Shown here: positions 26,328 through 35,495 of the stretch, in pieces
How the letters are laid out: the number at the start of each line of letters is the position of its first letter
Numbering within the stretch: position 1 is the stretch's first letter
Assembly: GCF_019399235.1 (NCBI RefSeq)
Contig: NZ_JAELVH010000013.1
Span: 1-54,516, forward strand
Source of the DNA: Streptomyces poriferorum
Lineage (GTDB): Bacteria; Actinomycetota; Actinomycetes; Streptomycetales; Streptomycetaceae
DNA: 54,516 nt
Reading direction: 5' to 3'
Notes under the pieces: model-generated
Databases searched by the model: none
What the model saw: the letters and a program-made list of their open reading frames with translations, nothing else
What the model was told of the DNA's origin: nothing
Translations under genes and position numbers: made by a program

Positions 26328-26364
26328 TTGACAGACGTCACCGACGGTCGTCGGTGACAATGCT
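26328..26364 (+). promoter_or_regulatory. ftsH upstream region: TTGACA plus 9-bp inverted repeat
   Basis: TTGACA (26328-26333) is followed by the perfect inverted repeat GTCACCGAC (26337-26345) / GTCGGTGAC (26350-26358) and then AATGCT (26359-26364). The repeat could be an operator over the promoter. The spacing from TTGACA to AATGCT, 25 bp, is too long for a standard promoter, so the exact -35/-10 pair is uncertain. Confidence 0.4.
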
Positions 26365-26447
26365 GGGGTACCGTCCGAAGAACAGTCTTTACTCACAGCA
26401 GCATTTACCTACGGGCAGGAGGGACGGGGCGACTTCGCTCCGTATGG

Positions 26448-28472
26448 ATGGACGTGAAGCGATACTTCCGTGGGCCGGTCATGTGGATCGTGCTGGCCGT
26501 CCTCGCCGTGGTCGTGTTGATGAATGTCGTCGGCTCGGGTGGCGGCTACAAGACGGTGGACACCGGCAAGGTGATCCAGGCGATCAGTAAGAACCAGGTG
26601 GATGAGGCCAAGCTCACCACCGGTGACGATCACATCATCAAGATCGAGCTGAAAAAGGACCAGAAGCTCTCGGGCGAGTCCGGCAGCAAGTTCCAGGCGA
26701 GCTACATCGGCAACCAGGGCGTTCAGCTCGCCGATACGCTGCAGAAGAAGTTCGAGAGCGGTGACATCGAGAACGGGTACACCGTCTCGCCGTCGAAGCA
26801 GTCCCCGTTCGTCTCGATCCTCTTCTCGCTGCTGCCGTTCGTCCTCATCGTGGTCGTCTTCCTGTTTCTGATGAACCAGATGCAGGGTGGCGGCTCCAAG
26901 GTCATGCAGTTCGGCAAGTCCAAGGCCAAGCTGATCACCAAGGACACCCCGAAGACGACGTTCGCCGATGTGGCGGGCTCGGACGAGGCGGTCGAGGAAC
27001 TCCACGAGATCAAGGAGTTCCTGCAGGAGCCGGCGAAGTTCCAGGCCGTCGGCGCCAAGATCCCCAAGGGTGTCCTGCTGTACGGACCTCCCGGTACGGG
27101 CAAGACGCTGCTCGCACGCGCCGTCGCCGGCGAAGCGGGCGTCCCGTTCTACTCGATCTCCGGTTCCGACTTCGTCGAGATGTTCGTCGGTGTCGGTGCC
27201 TCCCGTGTCCGTGACCTCTTCGAGCAGGCCAAGGCGAACGCCCCGGCGATCGTCTTCGTCGACGAGATCGACGCTGTCGGCCGGCACCGCGGTGCCGGTA
27301 TGGGCGGCGGCCACGACGAGCGCGAGCAGACGCTGAACCAGCTGCTCGTGGAGATGGACGGCTTCGACGTGAAGGGTGGCGTCATCCTGATCGCCGCCAC
27401 GAACCGTCCGGACATCCTCGACCCGGCGCTGCTGCGCCCGGGCCGTTTCGACCGGCAGATCGCGGTCGACCGGCCGGACATGCTGGGCCGTCTGGAGATC
27501 CTCAAGGTCCACCAGAAGGGCAAGCCGGTCGCACCGGACGTCGATCTCGGCGCCGTTGCCCGTCGTACGCCCGGTTTCACCGGTGCCGACCTGTCGAACG
27601 TGCTGAACGAGGCGGCGCTCCTCACGGCGCGCGGCAATCTGAAGCTGATCGACAACAACATGCTCGACGAGGCCATCGACCGCGTCGTGGCGGGTCCGCA
27701 GAAGCGGACCCGGATCATGTCCGAGAAGGAGAAGAAGATCACCGCGTACCACGAGGGCGGACACGCCCTGGTCGCGGCGGCCTCACCTCAGGCGGACCCG
27801 GTCCACAAGATCACGATCCTCTCCCGCGGCCGCGCCCTCGGTTACACGATGGTGCTCCCGGAGGAGGACAAGTACTCCACGACGCGCAACGAGATGCTCG
27901 ACCAGCTGGCTTACATGCTGGGCGGGCGCGCGGCCGAGGAGCTGGTCTTCCACGACCCGACGACCGGCGCTGCGAACGACATCGAGAAGGCCACGGCAAC
28001 GGCCCGCGCGATGGTCACGCAGTACGGCATGACGGAGCGGCTCGGCGCGATCAAGTTCGGTGGCGACAACACCGAGCCGTTCGTGGGCCGCGAGATGGGC
28101 CACCAGCGCGACTACTCGGAAGAGGTCGCCGCGCTGGTCGACGAAGAGGTCAAGAAGCTCATCGAGACCGCGCACAACGACGCGTGGGAGATCCTGGTCG
28201 AGAACCGCGACGTTCTGGACGCCCTGGTTCTCCAGCTCCTTGAGAAGGAGACCCTCGGCAAGGCGGAGATCGCCGAGATCTTCGCTCCGATCGTCAAGCG
28301 TCCGGCCCGTCCGGCGTGGACCGGCTCCGCCCGGCGCACGCCGTCCACCCGGCCGCCGGTGCTCTCCCCGAAGGAGCTCGCCCTCACCAACGGCGCCACC
28401 ACGGCGAACGGCTCGGTCACGGACACGGTTCCGGTGACCGAGGCGATCCCCGAGGAGCGTCCCGAGAGCTAG
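26448..28472 (+). CDS. ftsH: ATP-dependent zinc metalloprotease FtsH
   Basis: This 674-aa membrane AAA+ protease has an N-terminal helix (10-29), an extracytoplasmic domain (30-118) and a second helix (122-143). The AAA module has Walker A GPPGTGKT (213-220), Walker B IVFVDE (268-273) and the second region of homology ([20 protein letters not shown]). The zinc protease motif HEGGH is at 435-439. It degrades misassembled membrane proteins and short-lived regulators. The C-terminal 60 residues are a disordered Pro/Thr/Ala tail usual in Streptomyces. AGGAGG lies unusually far (25 nt) upstream of the ATG at 26448, and no other in-frame start exists between. Confidence 0.97.
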   Translation: MDVKRYFRGPVMWIVLAVLAVVVLMNVVGSGGGYKTVDTGKVIQAISKNQVDEAKLTTGDDHIIKIELKKDQKLSGESGSKFQASYIGNQGVQLADTLQKKFESGDIENGYTVSPSKQSPFVSILFSLLPFVLIVVVFLFLMNQMQGGGSKVMQFGKSKAKLITKDTPKTTFADVAGSDEAVEELHEIKEFLQEPAKFQAVGAKIPKGVLLYGPPGTGKTLLARAVAGEAGVPFYSISGSDFVEMFVGVGASRVRDLFEQAKANAPAIVFVDEIDAVGRHRGAGMGGGHDEREQTLNQLLVEMDGFDVKGGVILIAATNRPDILDPALLRPGRFDRQIAVDRPDMLGRLEILKVHQKGKPVAPDVDLGAVARRTPGFTGADLSNVLNEAALLTARGNLKLIDNNMLDEAIDRVVAGPQKRTRIMSEKEKKITAYHEGGHALVAAASPQADPVHKITILSRGRALGYTMVLPEEDKYSTTRNEMLDQLAYMLGGRAAEELVFHDPTTGAANDIEKATATARAMVTQYGMTERLGAIKFGGDNTEPFVGREMGHQRDYSEEVAALVDEEVKKLIETAHNDAWEILVENRDVLDALVLQLLEKETLGKAEIAEIFAPIVKRPARPAWTGSARRTPSTRPPVLSPKELALTNGATTANGSVTDTVPVTEAIPEERPES

Positions 28473-28527
28473 ACACCGACCCCGGTGTGGCCCCTGTCAC
28501 GGGGGCTTCACCGGGCCCGGAATGGAT

Positions 28528-28568
28528 GCCGCGTCCCCCAGGTTTTAGCCTGTGGGGGCGCGGCTTTT
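28528..28568 (+). terminator. Intrinsic terminator after ftsH, with T-tract
   Basis: Arms 28528-28539 and 28554-28564 (GCCGCG/CGCGGC plus C5/G5, one bulge) are followed by TTTT at 28565-28568. A T-tract is unusual for this high-GC genome. Confidence 0.7.
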
Positions 28569-28622
28569 CCGTATACCTGCGCGGATGTCCACGCAGTGAC
28601 AGCTCTGAGGAACGAGGCACAG

Positions 28623-29228
28623 ATGACCGACCCGGTGACGCTGGACGGCCAGGGTTCGATTGGCGAGTTCGACGAGAAGCGGGCCGAGGCGGCCGTACGC
28701 GAGCTGCTCATCGCCGTCGGGGAGGACCCGGACCGGGAGGGGCTGCGGGAGACGCCGGGACGGGTGGCACGGGCGTACAAGGAGATATTCGCGGGCCTGT
28801 ACCAGGAGCCCGAGGACGTCCTGACGACCACGTTCGACCTGGGCCACGACGAGATGGTCCTGGTCAAGGACATCGAGGTGTTCAGCACCTGTGAACACCA
28901 TCTGGTGCCGTTCCGCGGCGTGGCGCACGTCGGGTACATCCCGGCGACCAGCGGCAAGATCACCGGCCTGTCGAAGCTGGCCCGGCTGGTGGACGTCTAC
29001 GCCCGCCGGCCGCAGGTCCAGGAGCGGCTCACCACGCAGATCGCCGAGTCCCTGATGACGATCCTGGAGCCGCGCGGCGTCATCGTCGTCGTGGAGTGCG
29101 AGCACATGTGCATGTCGATGCGCGGGATCCGCAAGCCCGGCGCGAAGACACTGACCTCGGCGGTGCGCGGACAGCTCCGCGACCCCGCGACGCGCGCCGA
29201 GGCCATGAGCCTGATCATGGCGCGCTGA
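28623..29228 (+). CDS. folE: GTP cyclohydrolase I
   Basis: This 201-aa enzyme converts GTP to dihydroneopterin triphosphate, the first step of folate synthesis. Motifs include [20 protein letters not shown], the zinc-binding [39 protein letters not shown] and the second zinc Cys region [15 protein letters not shown]. The ATG at 28623 is preceded by GAGG about 8 nt upstream; upstream in-frame sequence overlaps the ftsH terminator. The remaining folate genes follow on the opposite strand and converge on it. Confidence 0.97.
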   Translation: MTDPVTLDGQGSIGEFDEKRAEAAVRELLIAVGEDPDREGLRETPGRVARAYKEIFAGLYQEPEDVLTTTFDLGHDEMVLVKDIEVFSTCEHHLVPFRGVAHVGYIPATSGKITGLSKLARLVDVYARRPQVQERLTTQIAESLMTILEPRGVIVVVECEHMCMSMRGIRKPGAKTLTSAVRGQLRDPATRAEAMSLIMAR

Positions 29229-29256
29229 CGCGCCTGCCGGGACGGGAACGGGCGGC

Positions 29257-29739
29257 CTACGCCGCCGCCGCGTTCTTGTTGTCGTCCTCGTCGTCGGGCA
29301 GCTTGCAGACACGTTCCAGGAACAGGGCCGCCGCGATCACCGCGATGCCCGCCAGGACCGCGAAGCCCGCGTAGATGGCCTGGTCGCGGCGGGGCGGGAT
29401 GTCGAGGGAGCCGAGCAGGAAGACGCCGGTGCCGCCGTACATCCCGGCGACCAGGGCGACGACGAGGGCGCTGGCCTGGCCGAAGACCACGGCACGGGCC
29501 GCCATCAGGGGCTCGACGCCCTTCGCGCCCGGCCGGCGCTCGCGCTGGGCGCGCAGCCGGGCGCGGATGGAGAGCGCCGTCGCCAGCAGGACCACGGCGA
29601 TCACCGCGAGCACGATGGGTGCGAACAGCGGGACGCTCGGCAGGGTGCCGAAGGAGTCCCAGAGGCGGGCGCCGCCCCAGGACAGCACCCCGGCCGCGGC
29701 GAAGAGGCCGGCCAGTACTCCGAGCCGTAGTTGCTTCAC
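29257..29739 (-). CDS. DUF3180 membrane protein
   Basis: This 160-aa protein has four hydrophobic helices (about 5-21, 38-56, 82-103 and 122-142) and an acidic, Asn/Ala-rich C-terminus (PDDEDDNKNAAAA). A basic cytoplasmic loop (RARLRAQRERRPGAKG) lies between helices 2 and 3. It belongs to DUF3180, an actinobacterial family nearly always found directly after folK. Its function is unknown. The position suggests a link to folate or pterin metabolism or simply co-expression. It is the last gene of the minus-strand folate operon, 103 bp after folK. Confidence 0.87.
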   Translation of the reverse strand: MKQLRLGVLAGLFAAAGVLSWGGARLWDSFGTLPSVPLFAPIVLAVIAVVLLATALSIRARLRAQRERRPGAKGVEPLMAARAVVFGQASALVVALVAGMYGGTGVFLLGSLDIPPRRDQAIYAGFAVLAGIAVIAAALFLERVCKLPDDEDDNKNAAAA

Positions 29740-29842
29740 CGGGTGAGCCGCCCTTCGCCGCCTGTGGATGTCCAGACCCGTGGATGGTCAGGCCTGGAGG
29801 TCCTGGCCTGTGGATGTCCTGCTGTCTCTTCGAGCCTAACGA

Positions 29843-30454
29843 CTACTCGGGCAGCCGGAGTTCCAGGTCCGCCCGGGGCAGTACGCCGTCGCGTCCCACA
29901 CCGGCCAGCAGGGCGGCGACCGGGCCGGCGCCCGGCAGTTGGGCCTCGGGGTCCACGTCGTGCCACGGGGCGAGCACGAAGGCGCGCTCGCGGGCCCGGG
30001 GGTGGGGGAGGGTGAGCTCCGGGTCGTCGGAGACGACGTCGGCGTACGCGACGATGTCCACGTCGATGGTGCGCGGCCCCCAGCGCTCCGCGCGTACCCG
30101 GTCGAAGGCCTCCTCGATGGCCTGGCCGCGCTCCAGGAGGGAGGACGGGGGCAGCGTCGTCTTCACGACGACGACCGCGTTGAAGTACGACGGCTGGGAG
30201 CCGGGGTCGACGCCCCACGGCTCCGTCTCGTACACGGGGGAGACGGCCTTGACCCGGAGGCCCGGCGTGTCCTCCAGGGCGTCGATGGCGCCCTGGAGGG
30301 TCTCCAGGCGGTTGCCCAGGTTGGAGCCGAGGGAGATCACGGCACGTTTGGGGTTGGAGAGGGTCATGTCCGCGGCGTCCACCTGCTCGACCACGGAGGC
30401 GGGAACCGGCTGTACGGTCGGGTCGCTCTGCCCCTCGGTAGAAAATGCAGTCAT
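29843..30454 (-). CDS. folK: 2-amino-4-hydroxy-6-hydroxymethyldihydropteridine diphosphokinase
   Basis: This 203-aa enzyme pyrophosphorylates hydroxymethyl-dihydropterin for condensation with pABA. HPPK motifs are ISLGSNLGNRLETLQGAIDA, SPVYETEPWG, FNAVVVVKT, RWGPRTIDVDIVAY with the metal-binding Asp pair, and LTLPHPRARERAFVLAPW. A nonconserved N-terminal extension of about 40 residues precedes the domain. The ATG at 30454 overlaps the folB stop (ATGA), so translation is coupled. Confidence 0.96.
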   Translation of the reverse strand: MTAFSTEGQSDPTVQPVPASVVEQVDAADMTLSNPKRAVISLGSNLGNRLETLQGAIDALEDTPGLRVKAVSPVYETEPWGVDPGSQPSYFNAVVVVKTTLPPSSLLERGQAIEEAFDRVRAERWGPRTIDVDIVAYADVVSDDPELTLPHPRARERAFVLAPWHDVDPEAQLPGAGPVAALLAGVGRDGVLPRADLELRLPE

Positions 30455-30810
30455 GCTCGGCTCCGGGTGATGGTGATGGTGACGTCGTCGAAGGGGACGG
30501 TGATGGGCGCATCCGGCTTGTGGACCACGACCTCCACCTCCTCGACGCCTTCGTGCTTGAGGCACTGCTGGGCGATGCGCTCCGCGAGCGTCTCGATCAG
30601 ATCGACCGGTTCGCCCTGGACCACGGCCACGACCTCTTCGGCGACCACGCCGTAGTGCACGGTCCTGGTGAGGTCGTCCGCGGCTGCCGCGGGGCGGGTG
30701 TCGAGGCCGAGCACCAGGTCCACGATGAACGTCTGTCCCTCTTCCCGTTCCCGGGGAAAGACGCCATGGTGCCCACGGGCCTTGAGGCCGCGCAGCGCGA
30801 CACGATCCAC
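30451..30810 (-). CDS. folB: Dihydroneopterin aldolase
   Basis: This 119-aa enzyme cleaves dihydroneopterin to hydroxymethyl-dihydropterin and glycolaldehyde. Motifs are DRVALRGLKARGHHGVFPRE, FIVDLVLGLDT, the active-site LTRTVHYGVVAEEV and LIETLAERIAQQCL; KPDAPI near the C-terminus is typical. The GTG at 30810 has GGAG 8 nt upstream. Longer frames upstream run through the noncoding gap 30811-31021. It is coupled to folK by a 4-bp overlap. Confidence 0.96.
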   Translation of the reverse strand: MDRVALRGLKARGHHGVFPREREEGQTFIVDLVLGLDTRPAAAADDLTRTVHYGVVAEEVVAVVQGEPVDLIETLAERIAQQCLKHEGVEEVEVVVHKPDAPITVPFDDVTITITRSRA

Positions 30811-31021
30811 GCGAATCACTCCTGCTGTTGTTGTCGAAGGGGCACGGAACCACGTGCGGGCGGCCGCATACCCATTTCCGAATCTACCTGCGAGCGCCGA
30901 CAGTCCTCCCCCGCGGGGGCTATGGACACGGCGGTACGGGACTGGTAGCCGCAGATACCCCGATGTGCCCGGTTCCAACCCCGTCGAGCTGCCTTTCGGG
31001 CCATACCGGCGTTGTACCCAC

Positions 31022-31504
31022 TCAGGACGAGGAGTCTTCGTCCTCTTCCTCACCGGTTTCGGCCAGTACGGGCGAGCCGTGGTGGGACCAGAGCTTCCAG
31101 CCGTCCGGAGTGCGGCGGAACACGTTGGTCGCGACGACCAGTTGGCCGACGAGAGGTCCCAGGGAGCTGCCCTCCTCGGCGGGGCCGCCGCTGAGGATGT
31201 TCTCGGTGCAGGTCACCAGAGCGGTGTCGCCCGTCATGGAGACCCCGACGTCGGTCAGGAAGAACTGGATGTACTCGGTGTTCGCCATGATCAGGGCGTA
31301 GCTGCGCAGCACCTCGCCGCGTCCCGTGAGCACCGGCCAGCCGGGGTGGACGCAGGAGACGGTGAGGTCTTCCCCGGGCAGCCAGAGCCCGGTCAGCTCG
31401 TCCAGGTCGCCGCGCTCCATGGCCTCGTAGAAGGCGGTGTTGGCCCGCTCGACCGCCTCGATGTCGTCGGCGGCGGAGGTCTGCTCGTCCTGCGGCTCGT
31501 TCAC
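31022..31504 (-). CDS. Nuclear transport factor 2 (SnoaL)-like protein
   Basis: This 160-aa protein has the cone-shaped NTF2 fold pattern: AVERANTAFYEAMERGDLDE, LWLPGEDLTVSCVHPGWPVL, TGRGEVLRSYALIMANTEYI and TNVFRRTPDGWKLWSHHGSP. It ends in an acidic tail. The family includes small hydrolases, isomerases and binding proteins. Its consistent place inside the streptomycete fol operon suggests a role in pterin or folate metabolism, but no activity is known to me. The GTG start overlaps the folP stop (GTGA), so it is co-translated with dihydropteroate synthase. Confidence 0.88.
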   Translation of the reverse strand: MNEPQDEQTSAADDIEAVERANTAFYEAMERGDLDELTGLWLPGEDLTVSCVHPGWPVLTGRGEVLRSYALIMANTEYIQFFLTDVGVSMTGDTALVTCTENILSGGPAEEGSSLGPLVGQLVVATNVFRRTPDGWKLWSHHGSPVLAETGEEEDEDSSS

Positions 31505-32361
31505 GCGGCTCCCTCGACCGCGCGGGCGACCCGGACGGCGTCGGCGGTGGCCCGTACCTCGTGGACCCGGACGGCCCAGGCACCGGCCCGGGCGGAGAGC
31601 GCGGAGACCGCGGCGGTGGCCGCGTCGCGCTCGCGGGCGGGCGGCGGGGCCGCACCCTCACCGGCCAGTACGTGCCCCAGGAACCGCTTCCGCGACGCGG
31701 CGACCAGCAGCGGGCGGCCGAGGCCGTGCAGCGAGTCCAGCCGGGCGATGAGCGACAGGTCGTGGGCGGCGTCCTTGGCGAAGCCGAGGCCCGGGTCGAT
31801 CACGATCCGTTCGGGGGCGACACCCCCGGCGACCACGGCGTCCATCCGGACCCGCAGCTCCTCGACGACCTCGGCCACGACGTCCCCGTACACCGCCCTG
31901 CTGTTCATGGACTCGCTGAAGCCGCGCCAGTGCATGACGACGAACGGCACCGCGGCGGCGGCGACGACCGGGACCATGTCCGGGTCGGCGAGCCCGCCGC
32001 TCACGTCGTTGACCAGGACCGCTCCCGCGGCGACGGCCTGCTCGGCGACCCGGGCCCGCATCGTGTCGACGGAGACCGTGACCCCCTCCGAGGCCAGGCC
32101 GCGGACCACCGGGACCACCCGCCGCAGCTCCTCCGACTCGTCCACCCGGCTCGCACCGGGGCGGGTCGACTCGCCGCCGACGTCGACCAGGTCGGCGCCC
32201 TCGCCGACCAGGTCGAGGCCGTGCTTGACGGCCGCCGTGGTGTCGAACCAGCGGCCCCCGTCGGAGAAGGAGTCCGGGGTCACGTTCACGACACCCATGA
32301 CCGCGCAGCGGTCCCACTCCGGCAGGCCCTGCACCGTGCCTCGTCCATGCAACGTACTCAT
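31501..32361 (-). CDS. folP: Dihydropteroate synthase
   Basis: This 286-aa TIM-barrel enzyme joins pABA to the pterin pyrophosphate and is the sulfonamide target. Motifs are VMGVVNVTPDSFSDGGRW, VDVGGESTRPGASRVDESEE, VLVNDVSGGLADPDM, IVIDPGLGFAKDAAHDLSLI and VAASRKRFLG with the substrate-binding Lys and Arg. The ATG at 32361 has a TACGCT -10 hexamer (32368-32373 on the minus strand) ending 6 nt upstream and no ribosome site. The folP transcript is therefore probably leaderless. It heads the folP-NTF2-folB-folK-DUF3180 series. Confidence 0.97.
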   Translation of the reverse strand: MSTLHGRGTVQGLPEWDRCAVMGVVNVTPDSFSDGGRWFDTTAAVKHGLDLVGEGADLVDVGGESTRPGASRVDESEELRRVVPVVRGLASEGVTVSVDTMRARVAEQAVAAGAVLVNDVSGGLADPDMVPVVAAAAVPFVVMHWRGFSESMNSRAVYGDVVAEVVEELRVRMDAVVAGGVAPERIVIDPGLGFAKDAAHDLSLIARLDSLHGLGRPLLVAASRKRFLGHVLAGEGAAPPPARERDAATAAVSALSARAGAWAVRVHEVRATADAVRVARAVEGAA

Positions 32362-32373
32362 ACGACCAGCGTA
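32362..32373 (-). promoter_or_regulatory. -10 element of a leaderless folP promoter (TACGCT)
   Basis: On the minus strand TACGCT occupies 32373-32368. Six bases separate it from the folP ATG. The stretch between folP and the upstream aminoacyltransferase stop is only 30 bp, so this promoter sits in the tail of that gene or just beyond. Confidence 0.55.
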
Positions 32374-32391
32374 GGCCCGTACGGGGACCGG

Positions 32392-34233
32392 TCACGCCGG
32401 ACGGACACCGTGCTCCCCCGCGGAGGCCCGCACGTGCGGGCACGGACGCCGCCCGCGCACCGGCAGCCGGCGGGCCAGCGGGCGGGGGAGCGCGAAGCTG
32501 ACGAAGCCCTCCGCCTGCATGGCCGCCAGGGAGATCCGGGGCAGGTCGCGGGCGGTGCGGTAGACCACGAACCGGGGCTCCCAGCGGGGCCGGAACTTGG
32601 CGTTGAACTTGTACAGGGACTCGATCTGGAACCAGCGCGACAGGAAGACCAGCAGCCCGCGCCAGACCCGCAGCACCGGCCCGGCACCCAGCTTCTCGCC
32701 GCGGGCCAGGGCGGAGCGGAACATCGCGAAGTTCAGCGAGACACGCGTGATGCCGAGCCGGGGCGCGGCCTCGAGGGAGGCGACGATCAGCAGCTCGTTC
32801 ATCCCCGGGTCCGCGGCACGGTCGCGGCGCATCAGGTCGAGTGACATCCCGTCGGTGCCCCACGGGACGAAGTGGAGCACGGCCTTCAGATCGCCGTACG
32901 GGGACTCCGCGTCCTGCTCCCCGGCCTTGTGGGCGGTGGCGACGAAGCAGTCCCGGTCGGCGCCGTCGCCGATCCGGCCGAGTGCCATGGAGAAGCCGCG
33001 CTCGGTGTCCGTGCCGCGCCAGTCGGCGGCGGCCCGCCGGATGCGGGCCAGTTCGGTCTCGCCGATGTCGGCCACGCGCCGGACCCGCGTCTCGTACCCA
33101 CCGCGCTCAATGCGCTTCACCATCTGGCGCACGTTGCGCATCGCGCGTCCGGCGAGCGAGAAATCCGCTACGTCCACCACCGCCTCGTCGCCGAGTTCCA
33201 GGGCGTCGAGTCCGGTCTCGCGGGTCCAGACCTCGCCGCCGGTCTCGCTGCAGCCCATCACCGCGGGGGTCCAGGAGTGCGCCCTGGCCTCGTCCATGAA
33301 GCGTTCGATGGCGCCGGGCCAGGCCTCCACGTCGCCGATCGGGTCGCCGCTGGCCAGCATCACCCCGGACACCACGCGGTAGCAGACGGCGGCCTTGCCG
33401 CTGGGGGAGAAGACCACGGCCTTGTCGCGGCGGAGCGCGAAGTGGCCCAGCGAGTCGCGACGGCCGTGCCGCTCGAGCAGGGCACGCAGCTGTGCCTCGT
33501 CGTCCTCGGTCAGACGGGCGGCCGGGTGCTCGGGCCGGAAGGCGAGGTAGATCGTGGTGACGGCGGTCAGCAGGCCGAGCGCGCCCAGCGAGTAGGCCAC
33601 GGTCCAGGAGGTGTCGCCGGCGTAGTCGACCGGGCCCTCGAAGCCGAACAGCCCGTACAGCACGTGCTGGAGCCGGTCCGCGATGCTGGGGTTCCCGACC
33701 AGGCGGCCCGGGTGGACGCTCACGATGACCAGGCCGAGCCCGAGCGAACCCGCGCCGAGCAGGACGAAGTTCGCCAGTGCCCTCCAACGGCTGCGCGGGT
33801 CGGGGAGCGCGGCGAATTCACTCCGGTGGCGCACCAGCAGGTAACACAGCGCCAACGAGACGACGGCGCCCAGGACCGAGTGCCGGTAGGTGAACTGGGC
33901 CACCGCACCGGCCGGGAGCAGGACGACGGCGGCCCGCCAGGCCCGGCGCTTGTGCCGCTTCAGGCCGTGGGCCAGGAGCAGCAGCAGGACGCCCGCGCTC
34001 AGCGAGAGCGCGGCGGCGAAGGGGCCGAGGGCGCCGGGGAGGACCTCGGCGAGGGTGTGCATCCGGCTGTGCCGGAAGCGCGGGAAGACGCCCGCGGCGA
34101 CGTCGATCAGGCCGACGGCGGTGCAGGCGGCGCCGACGAGTGCCGGCACGGTCTCGGGTCGCGGTCCGTGTACGAACTTGCGTACACCATTCGGAACCGA
34201 TCCCGATTTATCCCCATCTAGCGTGACAGACAT
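32392..34233 (-). CDS. MprF-like phosphatidylglycerol lysyltransferase domain protein (DUF2156)
   Basis: This 613-aa protein has an N-terminal membrane region with about six helices (30-250). A cytoplasmic GNAT-type aminoacyltransferase domain follows (about 260-585) with FALRRDKAVVFSPSGKAAVC, GDPIGDVEAWPGAIERFMDEA, MSLDLMRRD and SLYKFNAKFRPRWEPRFVVY, the C-terminal signature of MprF/LysX-type enzymes. Such proteins transfer an amino acid from tRNA to lipid head groups or act on other acceptors. No lysyl-tRNA synthetase domain is fused. The amino acid and acceptor are not known. A repulsive surface charge and antimicrobial-peptide tolerance are plausible outcomes. It is divergent from an esterase gene (140-bp gap). 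Confidence 0.9.
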   Translation of the reverse strand: MSVTLDGDKSGSVPNGVRKFVHGPRPETVPALVGAACTAVGLIDVAAGVFPRFRHSRMHTLAEVLPGALGPFAAALSLSAGVLLLLLAHGLKRHKRRAWRAAVVLLPAGAVAQFTYRHSVLGAVVSLALCYLLVRHRSEFAALPDPRSRWRALANFVLLGAGSLGLGLVIVSVHPGRLVGNPSIADRLQHVLYGLFGFEGPVDYAGDTSWTVAYSLGALGLLTAVTTIYLAFRPEHPAARLTEDDEAQLRALLERHGRRDSLGHFALRRDKAVVFSPSGKAAVCYRVVSGVMLASGDPIGDVEAWPGAIERFMDEARAHSWTPAVMGCSETGGEVWTRETGLDALELGDEAVVDVADFSLAGRAMRNVRQMVKRIERGGYETRVRRVADIGETELARIRRAAADWRGTDTERGFSMALGRIGDGADRDCFVATAHKAGEQDAESPYGDLKAVLHFVPWGTDGMSLDLMRRDRAADPGMNELLIVASLEAAPRLGITRVSLNFAMFRSALARGEKLGAGPVLRVWRGLLVFLSRWFQIESLYKFNAKFRPRWEPRFVVYRTARDLPRISLAAMQAEGFVSFALPRPLARRLPVRGRRPCPHVRASAGEHGVRPA

Positions 34234-34373
34234 CGCTTCCCGTGGTTCCGCGAGAGATTCTTGGAGTCCGTCGGCCGGAGCCCTGCGGACGATGTGCGAC
34301 CTCTAGGACGAGGCTTCCGGCCCGCGGGTTCACCCGGCACCCGGAAATTTCCTGACAAGAAAGTTCTACCGCC

Positions 34374-35495
34374 ATGGGCCTTACCGGCAACGCAGTGCTG
34401 ATCCTGGCGATCACGCTGGCCGTCGCGCTGTTCGCCGTCACGATCTGGTGCTGGCCGAGGCTCGCCCGGCGCAGCGTCCCCACGGTGTTCGGCAGGGTCG
34501 GGCTGTTGCTGGCGACCCAGGTGGCGGTCTTCGTCTCCGTCGGCCTGATGGCCAACAACTCGTTCCTCTTCTACGGCTCCTGGGCCGATCTGTTCGGTCA
34601 GAAGCAGGATCTGGGTGTGGTGACCGACCATGCCCAGGGGACCCTGGCGGAGAAGAACATCGTCCGGGTGGGGACGCGGCGGCCCGATGTGCCGGGGGGC
34701 TCCCGTCCCGCCTCGGCCGGGCGGATCGACAAGGTCGTGATCGCCGGGCGGAGCTCGGGGATCACGACCTCGGCCTATGTGTACCTGCCGCCGGAGTACT
34801 TCCAGGACGCGTACGCCCGGCGGAAGTTCCCGGCGGTCGTGGTGCTCACCGGCTACCCGGGCACCGCGGAGAACCTCATCAAGGGGCTCGACTACCCGAA
34901 GACATCACTCGGACGGGTGCGGGCGGGCCGCTCCCAGCCGATGATCCTGGTGATGCTGCGGCCGACCGTGGCGCCGCCGCGGGACACCGAGTGCGTGGAC
35001 ATAGAGGGCGGCCCGAAGACCGAGACGTTCTTCGCGGACGACCTGCAGGCCGCCGTCGCGGCGGCGTACCGGGTCGGTCGGCACGCCCGGAACTGGGGGA
35101 TCATCGGCAACTCGACCGGTGGATACTGCGCCCTGAAGATCGGCCTGCACCATCCGGGACGCTTCACGGCGAGCGCGGGGCTCTCCGCGTACTACAAGGC
35201 GGCCGAGGATCCGACGACCGGTGACCTCTTCCACGGTGACCGGCGGGCGCGCGAGCGTGCCGATCTGCTGTGGTCCCTGGACCACCTGCCGCAGCCCGAA
35301 TCGTCCTTCCTGGTGACGACGTCGCGCCAGGGCGAGGCGAACTACGCCGCGACGCGGAAGTTCGTGGCCAAGGTGAAGCGGCCCGCGCGGGTCTCGTCGA
35401 TCGTGCTGGACAGCGGCGGGCACAACTTCAACACCTGGCGCCGGGAGATCCCCGCGGCCCTGGAGTGGATGAGCGGCCGGCTCAGCGAGAGCTGA
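34374..35495 (+). CDS. Alpha/beta-hydrolase-fold esterase with N-terminal membrane helices (Ag85/esterase D type)
   Basis: This 373-aa protein has two N-terminal membrane helices (about 6-25 and 43-62). An extracytoplasmic esterase domain with the nucleophile elbow GNSTGGYCALK follows (Ser at the centre). It resembles the putative esterase/antigen 85 family, with VVVLTGYPGTAENLIKGLDY as the oxyanion region and a His near SGGHNFNTWRREIPAAL. Substrates could be cell-surface lipids or exogenous esters. The gene is divergent from the MprF-like aminoacyltransferase, and a shared envelope role is possible. No clear ribosome site is visible. Confidence 0.87.
   Translation: MGLTGNAVLILAITLAVALFAVTIWCWPRLARRSVPTVFGRVGLLLATQVAVFVSVGLMANNSFLFYGSWADLFGQKQDLGVVTDHAQGTLAEKNIVRVGTRRPDVPGGSRPASAGRIDKVVIAGRSSGITTSAYVYLPPEYFQDAYARRKFPAVVVLTGYPGTAENLIKGLDYPKTSLGRVRAGRSQPMILVMLRPTVAPPRDTECVDIEGGPKTETFFADDLQAAVAAAYRVGRHARNWGIIGNSTGGYCALKIGLHHPGRFTASAGLSAYYKAAEDPTTGDLFHGDRRARERADLLWSLDHLPQPESSFLVTTSRQGEANYAATRKFVAKVKRPARVSSIVLDSGGHNFNTWRREIPAALEWMSGRLSES

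Noticed and set aside
28473..28622. Riboswitch in the leader of folE
   Set aside because: The only strong structure is the ftsH terminator; I see no conserved THF or other aptamer.
30970..31012. tRNA-like fragment (a ggttccaa-type stretch near 30980-30990)
   Set aside because: The T-loop would read TTCCAAC rather than TTCRANY, and I could build no acceptor stem, anticodon arm or D arm around it.
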